From Pseudomonadota bacterium (GTDB lineage Bacteria; Myxococcota; UBA9042; PHBI01): a stretch of DNA of 9,713 nt. The position numbers were made by a program, and so were the translations under genes. Within the stretch, counting starts at the first letter, position 1. Every line of letters starts with the position of its first letter. Positions 1 to 6,065 of the stretch are shown piece after piece. Under the pieces are notes generated by a model. That model searched no databases and was not told the origin of the DNA. It saw only the letters and a list, made by a program, of their open reading frames with translations. The DNA lies in assembly GCA_005772945.1 (NCBI GenBank), contig SXIE01000475.1, positions 1 to 9,713 of the forward strand, in the 5' to 3' direction.

Positions 1-14
1 ACGAGGACGATCAT
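1..14 (-). CDS. Possible start of a divergent gene (first four codons only)
   Basis: On the minus strand an ATG at 14-12 opens a frame reading M-I-V-L and then leaves the window. It is preceded by GGGAGG (complement of 24-29) at a 9 nt spacing, one of the best Shine-Dalgarno matches in the window. The visible third codon positions are G or C, and a short hydrophobic beta-strand-like start is common in cytoplasmic enzymes. If real, 15-94 is a divergent promoter region shared with the metal ATPase gene. Only four codons are visible, so no function can be assigned. This reading competes with the plus-strand tail proposed for the same bases. Confidence 0.3.
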
Positions 15-89
15 GCGGCCGAGCCTCCCGTCGTGCGGCCTCCGCCGAGACCCGCGGGTCGTGCGCGCGGACACGGGCACGGGCATTAG
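3..89 (+). CDS. Possible C-terminal tail of an upstream gene ending in Gly-His repeats
   Basis: Plus-strand frame 3 is open from the window edge to a TAG at 87-89. It encodes a Pro/Arg-rich stretch ending in GHGHGH, and the stop lies 5 nt before the ATPase ATG. A His-rich tail next to a metal-exporting ATPase with its own His-rich region would make sense, since such tails bind Zn or Ni in several metal-handling proteins. Against it, about 68% of third positions are G/C in this frame, while frame 1 over the same bases scores about 90% and stays open to a TGA at 127-129. The minus-strand start with a good Shine-Dalgarno at 14 is a third reading. All 28 visible codons could be chance. Confidence 0.25.
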   Translation, partial: EDDHAAEPPVVRPPPRPAGRARGHGHGH

Positions 90-94
90 TCGCG

Positions 95-2842
95 ATGGCG
101 GACGCACCCAAGTCGGCGGGGCCGGGTGAGGCGGGGGCGTCGGCGCCGGCACCCAAGGTTGTGAAACAGGTTCACATTCTTAAGGCGGGGCCGAAGGCGG
201 GGCGTCTCGCGTTGCGTCCGGTGGCGGGCGCTAAGGGCGGCGGCGTCGGACACGTGCTGGAGCGAGGCGACGGCACGGCGTCGGAGGCGAAGCCTCCGAA
301 GAAGCGCGCGAAGCACGTCCACGGGCCCGACTGCAATCACGGGCCGGACCTCCACGCGCATGGGCCTGACTGCGATCATGGTCCGGACGCGCACGGGCCG
401 CGGCGCGAGCGGCCGCACGGGACGCGGACGGCCGAGACGGGCGGGCAGGCGTGCCAGCTCGATCTGGAGTTCCTCCTGCCGGGCGAGAGCGACGAGGCGG
501 GGCGCTTCGCGAAGCTCGAGCACGCGCTCGAGTCGCACCGCGGGATCACCGATGCCCACCTGCGCAGGGATGGGGCCCACCTCGAGGTGTGCGTTCATTA
601 CGATGCGGCGGTCGTGAGCCTGACGCAGGTCTTGGCGCTGGTGCGCGGGGCCGGAAGCGGCGTGGCCGAGCGGTACCGGACGCGCACCTGGCTCGTGCGC
701 GGGATGAACTCGAGCCAGTGCGCGGCGATCATCGAGCACGCGCTGCGGCGGGCGCCGGGCGTCCTGAGCGCGAACGTGTCGTACGCGGCCGAGCGCGTGG
801 TCATCGAGTACGACACGCGGGTTCTCAAGGAGCGCGCCCTCGAGCGCCGGCTCGAGGTGCTCGGCTACAACCTCGAGGAGCCTTCGCACGGCCATGTGTG
901 CGCGTTCCACGGGGCCAAGAGCGGGCTCGCGCCGCGGCTCGAGATGCCGCTCGTGGTGTCGGCGGGGCTCCTCATCCTGGCGGCGTTCGTACTCGAGCGG
1001 ACGGGCGTCGTTGCGACGACCGGGTTCACGGTGGCGTCGGCGCTCTACCTGCTGGCGCTCGGGGCGGCCGGCGCGTTTCCGGCGCGCGGGGCGTTTCAGG
1101 CGCTTCGTCAGCGGCGGCTCGATGTCGAGAGCTTGGTCGTCTTGGCGGCGCTCGCGGCGCCGGTGCTCGGGATGTGGGGCGAGGGGGCGTTCCTGCTTTT
1201 CTTGTTCGGGCTCGGGCATGCGTTCGAGCATCGCGCGCTGGAGCGGGCGCGGCGGGCGATCGAGGCGCTCGGCAAGCTGCGGCCCGAGGTCGCGCGCGTG
1301 CGGCGCGGCGAGGCGTGGGTCGAGGCCGCGGTGCGCGACGTGCTTCGCGGCGAGCGCGTGGCGGTGCGGCCCGGCGATCGGGTGCCGCTCGACGGGGTCA
1401 TTCGCGAGGGGCGCTCGGCGTTCGATCAGGCGGCCGTGACGGGCGAGTCGGTGCCGGTCGACAAGGGCCCGGGCGACGAGGTCTGGGCCGGAACCATCAA
1501 TGTATCCGCGTCGTTCGAACTCGAGGTCACGCGGCGTGCGTCCGAGTCGGTGCTCGCGCGCGTGGTCGATCTGGTGGCCGACGCCGAGGCGCAGAAGAGT
1601 CCGACGCAGCGCTTCGCGCAGCGCGTCGAGCGGCGCTTCGTGCCGATCGTCCTGCTCGCGGTCTTGGCGCTGCCTTTCGTGCTGTTGGCGCTCGGGACGC
1701 CGCTCAGCGAGGGGATCGCGCGCGCGTTGGCCGTGCTCGTCGCGGCCACGCCGTGCGCGCTGGCGATCGCGACGCCGGCCGCGGTGTTGGCGGCGGTGGG
1801 GCGCGCGGCGCGCGCGGGCGTCTTGATCAAGGGCGGGGCGCATTTGGAGGCGCTCGGGCACGCGCGGACGGTGGCCTTCGACAAGACTGGCACGCTGACG
1901 ATCGGGCGTCCGCGGGTGGTCGCGCTGCTCCCCGAGGCGGGCGTCAGCGAGGACGAATTGCTGGCGGTCGCGGCGGGGCTCGAGGTGCATTCGACGCACC
2001 CCTTGGCGCGCGCGATCATGGACGCCGCGGGCGAGCGGGCGTTGACCTCGCTGCCGGTCGCGCAGGTCGAGGCGATTCACGGCAAGGGCTTGAAGGCCGT
2101 GCACGGGGGCGAGGCGCTCTCGGTCGGCAATCGAGCGCTCTTCGACGGTGTGTTTCCGGAGGCGATGCAGGGCGCGCTGCAGGCGCAGGAGGCGCTCGGG
2201 CGCACGACGATGATCGTGCGGCGGGGCGAGCGCTGGCTGGGCGTCATCGCGGTGGCGGACACGCTGCGGCCCGAAGCCAAGGGGGCGCTGGCGGCGCTCA
2301 AGACGCTGGGGATCACCAAGACCGTAATGCTGTCGGGCGACCAGCGCGCGGTGGCGCGGGCCATCGCGGACGAGGTTGGGATCACCGATCCGCGCGCGCC
2401 GCTCATGCCCGAGGGCAAGGTCGCGGTGCTGCAGGAGCTCGCTTGCGAGGGCGGCGTTGTCATGGTCGGCGATGGGGTCAACGACGCGCCCGCGCTGGCG
2501 GCGGCCTCGGTCGGGATCGCGATGGGCGGGGCCGGATCGGACGCGGCGATCGAGACTGCGGACGTCGTCCTGATGGGCGACGATCTGCACAAGCTGCCGT
2601 TTGCGATCGCGCTGGCGCGGCGCGCGACTCGGACGATTCGGCAGAACGTGATCGTCGCGCTCGGGGTCGCGGTCGTGCTGGTCGTCGCGTCGATTGCGGG
2701 TTGGACGGGGATCGGCGAGGCGGTGATTCTGCACGAGGGTAGCACCGTCGTCGTCGTCTTGAACGGGTTGTGGCTGCTTCGGTTCAAGCAGCGTCCCGAG
2801 ATCGGGGGCGTAGGTGCGGCGTCGGGGCGGTCGGGGGCCTGA
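95..2842 (+). CDS. Heavy-metal-exporting P1B-type ATPase with His/Cys-rich N-terminus
   Basis: This 915-residue inner-membrane pump would use ATP to expel a divalent transition metal (Zn, Cd, Co or similar). Residues 74-102 are His/Cys/Asp-rich. Two ferredoxin-like metal-binding domains follow (about 119-188 and 196-262), the second with GMNSSQC (203-209) instead of the usual MxCxxC. A HGHVCAFH cluster (265-272) precedes four helices (about 285-380). The catalytic core is complete: TGES 449-452 (actuator), TPC 552-554 in the ion-path helix, DKTGT 596-600 (phosphorylated Asp596), HP 635-636, GDGVND 792-797. The last helix carries HEGST (880-884). HEG[GS]T is typical of the P1B-4 (Co/Zn/Fe) group, which normally has SPC; Thr here is a variant, so the metal is uncertain. 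The frame is open back to the window edge, but the ATG at 95 is the first usable start; its ribosome site is weak. The next gene begins 3 nt after the stop. No MerR/ArsR-type metal sensor is visible. Confidence 0.95.
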   Translation: MADAPKSAGPGEAGASAPAPKVVKQVHILKAGPKAGRLALRPVAGAKGGGVGHVLERGDGTASEAKPPKKRAKHVHGPDCNHGPDLHAHGPDCDHGPDAHGPRRERPHGTRTAETGGQACQLDLEFLLPGESDEAGRFAKLEHALESHRGITDAHLRRDGAHLEVCVHYDAAVVSLTQVLALVRGAGSGVAERYRTRTWLVRGMNSSQCAAIIEHALRRAPGVLSANVSYAAERVVIEYDTRVLKERALERRLEVLGYNLEEPSHGHVCAFHGAKSGLAPRLEMPLVVSAGLLILAAFVLERTGVVATTGFTVASALYLLALGAAGAFPARGAFQALRQRRLDVESLVVLAALAAPVLGMWGEGAFLLFLFGLGHAFEHRALERARRAIEALGKLRPEVARVRRGEAWVEAAVRDVLRGERVAVRPGDRVPLDGVIREGRSAFDQAAVTGESVPVDKGPGDEVWAGTINVSASFELEVTRRASESVLARVVDLVADAEAQKSPTQRFAQRVERRFVPIVLLAVLALPFVLLALGTPLSEGIARALAVLVAATPCALAIATPAAVLAAVGRAARAGVLIKGGAHLEALGHARTVAFDKTGTLTIGRPRVVALLPEAGVSEDELLAVAAGLEVHSTHPLARAIMDAAGERALTSLPVAQVEAIHGKGLKAVHGGEALSVGNRALFDGVFPEAMQGALQAQEALGRTTMIVRRGERWLGVIAVADTLRPEAKGALAALKTLGITKTVMLSGDQRAVARAIADEVGITDPRAPLMPEGKVAVLQELACEGGVVMVGDGVNDAPALAAASVGIAMGGAGSDAAIETADVVLMGDDLHKLPFAIALARRATRTIRQNVIVALGVAVVLVVASIAGWTGIGEAVILHEGSTVVVVLNGLWLLRFKQRPEIGGVGAASGRSGA
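320..397 (+). repeat. Two-copy 39-nt in-frame tandem repeat (metal-ligand repeat)
   Basis: Bases 320-358 and 359-397 are adjacent in-frame copies that match at 30 of 39 positions by my count. Each encodes a 13-residue unit, HGPDC[N/D]HGPD[L/A]H[A/G], in ATPase residues 76-101. Four of the nine differences are silent, all C or G to T in copy 2. Copy 2 therefore has five T-ending codons in a gene that otherwise strongly prefers G/C. His, Cys and Asp are conserved between copies, which fits a role as soft/borderline metal ligands. Confidence 0.85.
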
Positions 2843-2845
2843 GGC

Positions 2846-3496
2846 ATGGCACGGCGGCGCGCAGCCGCGCGGATCCTGCCCGAGCGTTGGTATCGGCGCG
2901 ATGCGCTCGAGGTCGCGCGGGACCTGATCGGCAAGCGCCTCGTCGCCGGCGAGGTCACGCTGCGCATCACCGAGGTCGAGGCGTACCGCTACCCGGGCGA
3001 CAGCGCGAACCACTGCCGCTTCGGGCGTACCGCGCGCAACGCGCCGATGTGGGGGCCGCCCGGGCGGGCCTACCTGTACCTCTGCTACGGCATGCACTGG
3101 ATGCTGAACCTCGTCACCGGGCCGGAGGGCGAGGGGGCGGCGGTGCTCGTGCGAGCGGCGGAGCCGTGCCAGGAGGGCGCTGCGGGTCTCGAGCTGATCA
3201 TCGCACGCCGGCGCTGGACGCGGCGCGTCGGGCCCGCACTCCTCACGGGGCCGGGCAAGGTGGCGGCCGCGCTCGGGCTCTGGGCGGTCCACAACGACCG
3301 GCCGCTTTTTCGGGCCGGCGGGCCGCTCGTTGTCTGCGACGGGCCCGCGCCCGCGGCGCTCCTGGCGGGCCCGCGCGTCGGCATCGACTACGCCGATCCG
3401 GCCGATCGCGCGGCTCCGTGGCGCATCGCCGATGCGGCCTCGGACTGGGTCAGCGTCCGAAAAACGCTCGTTCCCATCGACGGCGAAATCGACTAA
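2846..3496 (+). CDS. aag: 3-methyladenine DNA glycosylase, AAG/MPG family
   Basis: A 216-residue base-excision-repair glycosylase of the AAG/MPG fold (not the AlkA/HhH type), which removes alkylated or deaminated purines such as 3-methyladenine from DNA. The family signature is easily read: TEVEAY at 42-47 holds the predicted catalytic Glu45 and the base-stacking Tyr47. A conserved D-x-A-x-H block (52-56) leads into RTARNAPMWGPPGRAYLY (61-78), then YGMHWMLN (81-88), a VLVRAAEP segment and LLTGPGK. Near the C-terminus a GPRVGIDYA block matches the family's R-[IV]-G-[IV] region. Length is normal for bacterial members. The ATG lies 3 nt after the ATPase stop, with a GGGGG run (2833-2837) 8 nt upstream as the likely ribosome site, so co-expression with the metal pump is probable. 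A functional link with metal stress is inference only. No frameshift or missing key residue was seen. Confidence 0.95.
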   Translation: MARRRAAARILPERWYRRDALEVARDLIGKRLVAGEVTLRITEVEAYRYPGDSANHCRFGRTARNAPMWGPPGRAYLYLCYGMHWMLNLVTGPEGEGAAVLVRAAEPCQEGAAGLELIIARRRWTRRVGPALLTGPGKVAAALGLWAVHNDRPLFRAGGPLVVCDGPAPAALLAGPRVGIDYADPADRAAPWRIADAASDWVSVRKTLVPIDGEID

Positions 3497-3538
3497 CACG
3501 CGCCCATTCGAGCCCCACTCACGGACGGAGCGAGCGAC

Positions 3539-4474
3539 ATGAACGTTGGCAAGGTTCTCACGGATGCGGCGCGCGGGCTCATGAAGGCCGAGCGCGTCGA
3601 TGGCGAGCTCATCACCACGCACCCGTTTCGGCGCCTCATGACGCACGTGATGCGCGGCCGCAACGAGTCGGTTGTCTACTTCGACACGTACGCGCGCGCG
3701 ACCGAGCTGCAGAAATACCTCGTCGAGGCCAACAAGCATTTCCACGTCGATGTGACGCACTGTCTGGTCGGCGCGGCGGCGGTCGCGCTCGCCGAGAACC
3801 CGCGCATGAATCGTTTCGTGTCGGGTCGTCGTCTCTACCAGCGCAAGGGTCGCCACGTGACCTTCAGCATGAAGCGGCAGAAGCTGGGGCGCGAGGCCAA
3901 GCTCTCGGCGGTCAAGCTCGAGATGGGCGAGAGCGAGACCTTCCGCGACCTGTGCGAGCGCATGAACGGCCACATCAAGGTCGAGCGCTCGGACGAAAAG
4001 ACCTATGCCGACAAGGAGTTCGACGTCCTCAACAAGCTGCCGCGGGCGGCGCTCGACGTGGCCGTCGGCGTGCTCAAGACCCTCGACCACCACAACGCGC
4101 TGCCCGACGCCTTCATCAAGGGCGATGGCATGTACACGAGCATGTTCATCGCAAACCTCGGCAGCGTCGGGATGAGCGCCGGGTACCACCACCTCTATGA
4201 GTGGGGCAATTGCCCGCTCTTCATGATGGTCGGTCAGCTCGAGAAGCGGCCGCTGGTCGTGGACGACAAGGTCGTCGTGACGCCCGTCATCCCGATCCGC
4301 TGGAGCTACGACGAGCGCATCGACGACGGGCTCAACGCGCGCTTTGGGATCGAGTCGGTCAATCGCGCGCTCGAGACGCCGTTCGAGACATTCGGGTGCG
4401 TCAAGGCCGACGGATCCGATGTCCATCCGCTGGCGCGGGTCGGGTCGGCCGCGGCCCCCGGAGCGGTGCAGTGA
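3539..4474 (+). CDS. Stand-alone E2-type (2-oxoacid dehydrogenase) acyltransferase-fold protein, active-site His missing
   Basis: This 311-residue cytoplasmic protein resembles the catalytic domain of dihydrolipoamide acyltransferases (E2, CAT-like fold). Visible landmarks are the HPFRRLM opening (28-34, like the E2 R-x-x-I-A-x-x-M region), a MYTSMFIANLGSVGMSAG block matching the E2 ISNLG segment, GQLEKRPLV, and a final YDERIDDG (257-264). In true E2 enzymes this last motif is D-H-R-x-x-D-G, whose His deprotonates CoA. Here that position is Glu259, while Arg260, Asp263 and Gly264 remain. No lipoyl or subunit-binding domain precedes it, and no E1 or E3 gene is nearby. It is thus more likely a divergent acyltransferase, a pseudoenzyme or a structural/regulatory relative than a working E2. 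GGAG at 3527-3530, 8 nt before the ATG, supports the start. The TetR gene overlaps its stop. Confidence 0.85.
   Translation: MNVGKVLTDAARGLMKAERVDGELITTHPFRRLMTHVMRGRNESVVYFDTYARATELQKYLVEANKHFHVDVTHCLVGAAAVALAENPRMNRFVSGRRLYQRKGRHVTFSMKRQKLGREAKLSAVKLEMGESETFRDLCERMNGHIKVERSDEKTYADKEFDVLNKLPRAALDVAVGVLKTLDHHNALPDAFIKGDGMYTSMFIANLGSVGMSAGYHHLYEWGNCPLFMMVGQLEKRPLVVDDKVVVTPVIPIRWSYDERIDDGLNARFGIESVNRALETPFETFGCVKADGSDVHPLARVGSAAAPGAVQ
4460..4463 (+). promoter_or_regulatory. Shine-Dalgarno that fixes the GTG start of the TetR gene
   Basis: GGAG lies inside the end of the E2-like gene, 7 nt before the GTG at 4471. The open frame itself extends much further upstream, back to about 4201, within the E2-like gene. 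The ribosome site, the GTG overlapping the E2-like stop, and the point where the TetR N-terminus begins all agree on 4471. Confidence 0.7.
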
Positions 4475-5067
4475 CGCGCGCCGGCAACCGTCTCGAGACG
4501 CGCGGCAAGCTGCTCGAGGCGGCCGCGGGCGTGTATGCCGAGCGCGGCTGGGAAGGGACGTCGATGGCGCTGGTGGCGCGGCGGGCCGGCTTCACGACGG
4601 GCGCCGTCTACGGCTGCTTCGAGAGCAAGGACGACCTCCTGGCGACGATGCTCGAGGTGCGCGCGCAGGAGATCACCGACGCCTTGCGCAAGAAGGTCGG
4701 GGCCGCCAAGACGCTGCCCGAGAAGCTGGCGGTCCTCAAACAGTGGTATAGCCGGCGCCTCGATACGTTCGCCTTGCGCGGGCGCTTGACCTTGGATTTG
4801 ACGCTGCGTGCGCACGAGAACCCGGTCCTGCGCGAGCGCCTGAAGCGTGTCTACGACGCGGGGCGGACGCTGCTCGCAGGCGCCATGGAGGACCTGGCGA
4901 AGGCCAACGGTCGCAAGCTGCCGTTGCCGGCGTCGGAGCTGTCGGTGCTGCTCTTCGCCGTCTTCGAGGGCATGCTCATCCAGCAGATCGTCGACGACGA
5001 CAACACCGCGCTCGACGCGTTCTTCAGCCTCGCGGACAAGCTCGCGGCGCTCAGGATCTTGGGCTGA
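4471..5067 (+). CDS. TetR/AcrR-family transcriptional regulator
   Basis: A 198-residue dimeric DNA-binding repressor-type protein. The N-terminal helix-turn-helix occupies about residues 10-55: the usual ILEAA-like helix (LLEAAAGVYAERG, 14-26), Thr30, then an ARRAGFTTGAVYGCFESKDDLL core (36-57) matching the TetR pattern A-G-[VF]-S/T-x-G-x-[LV]-Y-x-x-F-x-x-K. The remainder is an all-helical ligand/dimer domain with no recognisable ligand signature. The GTG start overlaps the E2-like stop codon as GTGA, a 4 nt overlap that implies translational coupling. By analogy with many TetR genes it may control its own operon, including the E2-like gene, but no palindromic operator was found in the 42 nt before that gene. 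Its stop lies only 5 nt from the stop of the opposing SEC-C gene. Confidence 0.93.
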   Translation: MTRAGNRLETRGKLLEAAAGVYAERGWEGTSMALVARRAGFTTGAVYGCFESKDDLLATMLEVRAQEITDALRKKVGAAKTLPEKLAVLKQWYSRRLDTFALRGRLTLDLTLRAHENPVLRERLKRVYDAGRTLLAGAMEDLAKANGRKLPLPASELSVLLFAVFEGMLIQQIVDDDNTALDAFFSLADKLAALRILG

Positions 5068-5072
5068 AACCC

Positions 5073-6065
5073 CTAGCTACCGCAGCAGCGCTTGTATTTC
5101 TTGCCGCTGCCGCACGCGCACGGCCGGTTGCGCCCAGGCGTCTCCGGCGCCCGCAGCGGCCAGCTCCGCTCTGGCGGGTCGAACCGCGGTTCGGCCGGGC
5201 CGCCGAGCAGCCGCTGGAGACGCGTCGGCATCTCCTTTTCCGGCGCGGTGGTGAGGCCCAGTGCCATGAGGTCCGCGCGGCGCAGGAAGCGGACGAGTGG
5301 CTCCGGATCGTCGACCAGTCTCAACCGCGCATCGCTGACGTCGAGCGTGACGCCATCGTGCTCGAACGTGCCGCCCACCCAGGCCGCCATGAGACCGAGA
5401 TCGCCCGGAAAACGATGCGCCGCTTCGAGCAAGAGTTGTGCGAGCGATGGCGCGAATCGGCCATACGAAGCGTCGCGCTTCAGGTGGATCGGGTAAGCCT
5501 TGACGGCCATGGTCAGGAAGTTCAGCCCCTTCACCCCGTCGTCGGTGTGACCGACGTACCACTCGGCAAGTGAGTGCGCCGCCTCGAAGTCGGCGCCGTC
5601 CAACTCGGTGGCGCGCGTCCAAGCTGCGACCGCCTGCTCCGGACGACCGAAGCGATTGCAGAAATTGCCGAGGCGGCGGTGAGCCTCGACACTATCCGGA
5701 CGCTGCTCGCACAGGCGTTCCAGGTGAGCAAAGCCCTGACTCGGCCGCGTCAGCGGGGTGCCGTCCCACAGCTGCGGTCTTGCCACGTGGATCCGGCCGT
5801 TGGAACCACCTGCCGACCCCTGCTTGCGGAGGCCCACGAGCGTCGCCGGGCTGAGCGCGTAGTCGTCGACCGCGCCGCACCCCGCGCACGTGACGAAGCG
5901 TGACAACACGACGCCGTCCCATCCCTTGGACGCCTCGTCCGAGTCGACGATCGCCCAATCGAAGCGCTCCTTGGATTCGCGCGCGCATGCGCGGCATACG
6001 AGTTGGAGTTCGAACGGCGCACTGTCGCGGTCGTTCAGCTCTTCGGGCGTGATGCTCGACCTCAT
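5073..6065 (-). CDS. Zinc-ribbon, TPR and SEC-C motif protein of unknown function
   Basis: A 330-residue, probably cytoplasmic protein. The N-terminus has a C-x2-C...C-x2-C pair (Cys24, Cys27, Cys60, Cys63), a probable zinc ribbon. The middle, about 110-190, is helical with at least one good tetratricopeptide repeat (about 125-158). The C-terminus is a SEC-C motif, C-x-C-x8-C-C (Cys316, 318, 327, 328), in the context NRPCACGSGKKYKRCC. This is the zinc-binding motif at the end of SecA and of many proteins of unknown role; in SecA it contacts SecB and ribosomes. The combination suggests a protein-binding adaptor with a zinc module at each end, but the partner is unknown. The ATG overlaps the MscS stop as ATGA, and a GAGG lies 5 nt upstream. 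It is the last gene of the minus-strand operon. No signal peptide or membrane segment is visible. Confidence 0.88.
   Translation of the reverse strand: MRSSITPEELNDRDSAPFELQLVCRACARESKERFDWAIVDSDEASKGWDGVVLSRFVTCAGCGAVDDYALSPATLVGLRKQGSAGGSNGRIHVARPQLWDGTPLTRPSQGFAHLERLCEQRPDSVEAHRRLGNFCNRFGRPEQAVAAWTRATELDGADFEAAHSLAEWYVGHTDDGVKGLNFLTMAVKAYPIHLKRDASYGRFAPSLAQLLLEAAHRFPGDLGLMAAWVGGTFEHDGVTLDVSDARLRLVDDPEPLVRFLRRADLMALGLTTAPEKEMPTRLQRLLGGPAEPRFDPPERSWPLRAPETPGRNRPCACGSGKKYKRCCGS

Noticed and set aside
451..2742. A 763-codon plus-strand frame overlapping the ATPase.
   Set aside because: It is Arg/Gly/Ala-rich shadow sequence without motifs, in a different frame from a complete ATPase.
3497..3538. 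A promoter or operator before the E2-like gene.
   Set aside because: The 42 nt gap contains a ribosome site (GGAG 3527-3530) but no convincing -35/-10 pair or palindrome.
86..4426. A 1446-codon minus-strand open frame antisense to the ATPase, glycosylase and E2-like genes.
   Set aside because: It is Arg/Pro/His-heavy with no recognisable motif and spans three genes with clear family signatures on the other strand. In very GC-rich DNA the antisense frame of a real gene is often stop-free. The Gly-His-like runs in it mirror the sense codons.
5055..5085. A possible bidirectional terminator between the convergent TetR and SEC-C genes.
   Set aside because: Only 5 nt separate the stops, and the GGGCTGAAACCCC-like sequence makes at most a very short stem with no T-run. 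Not enough to call a terminator.
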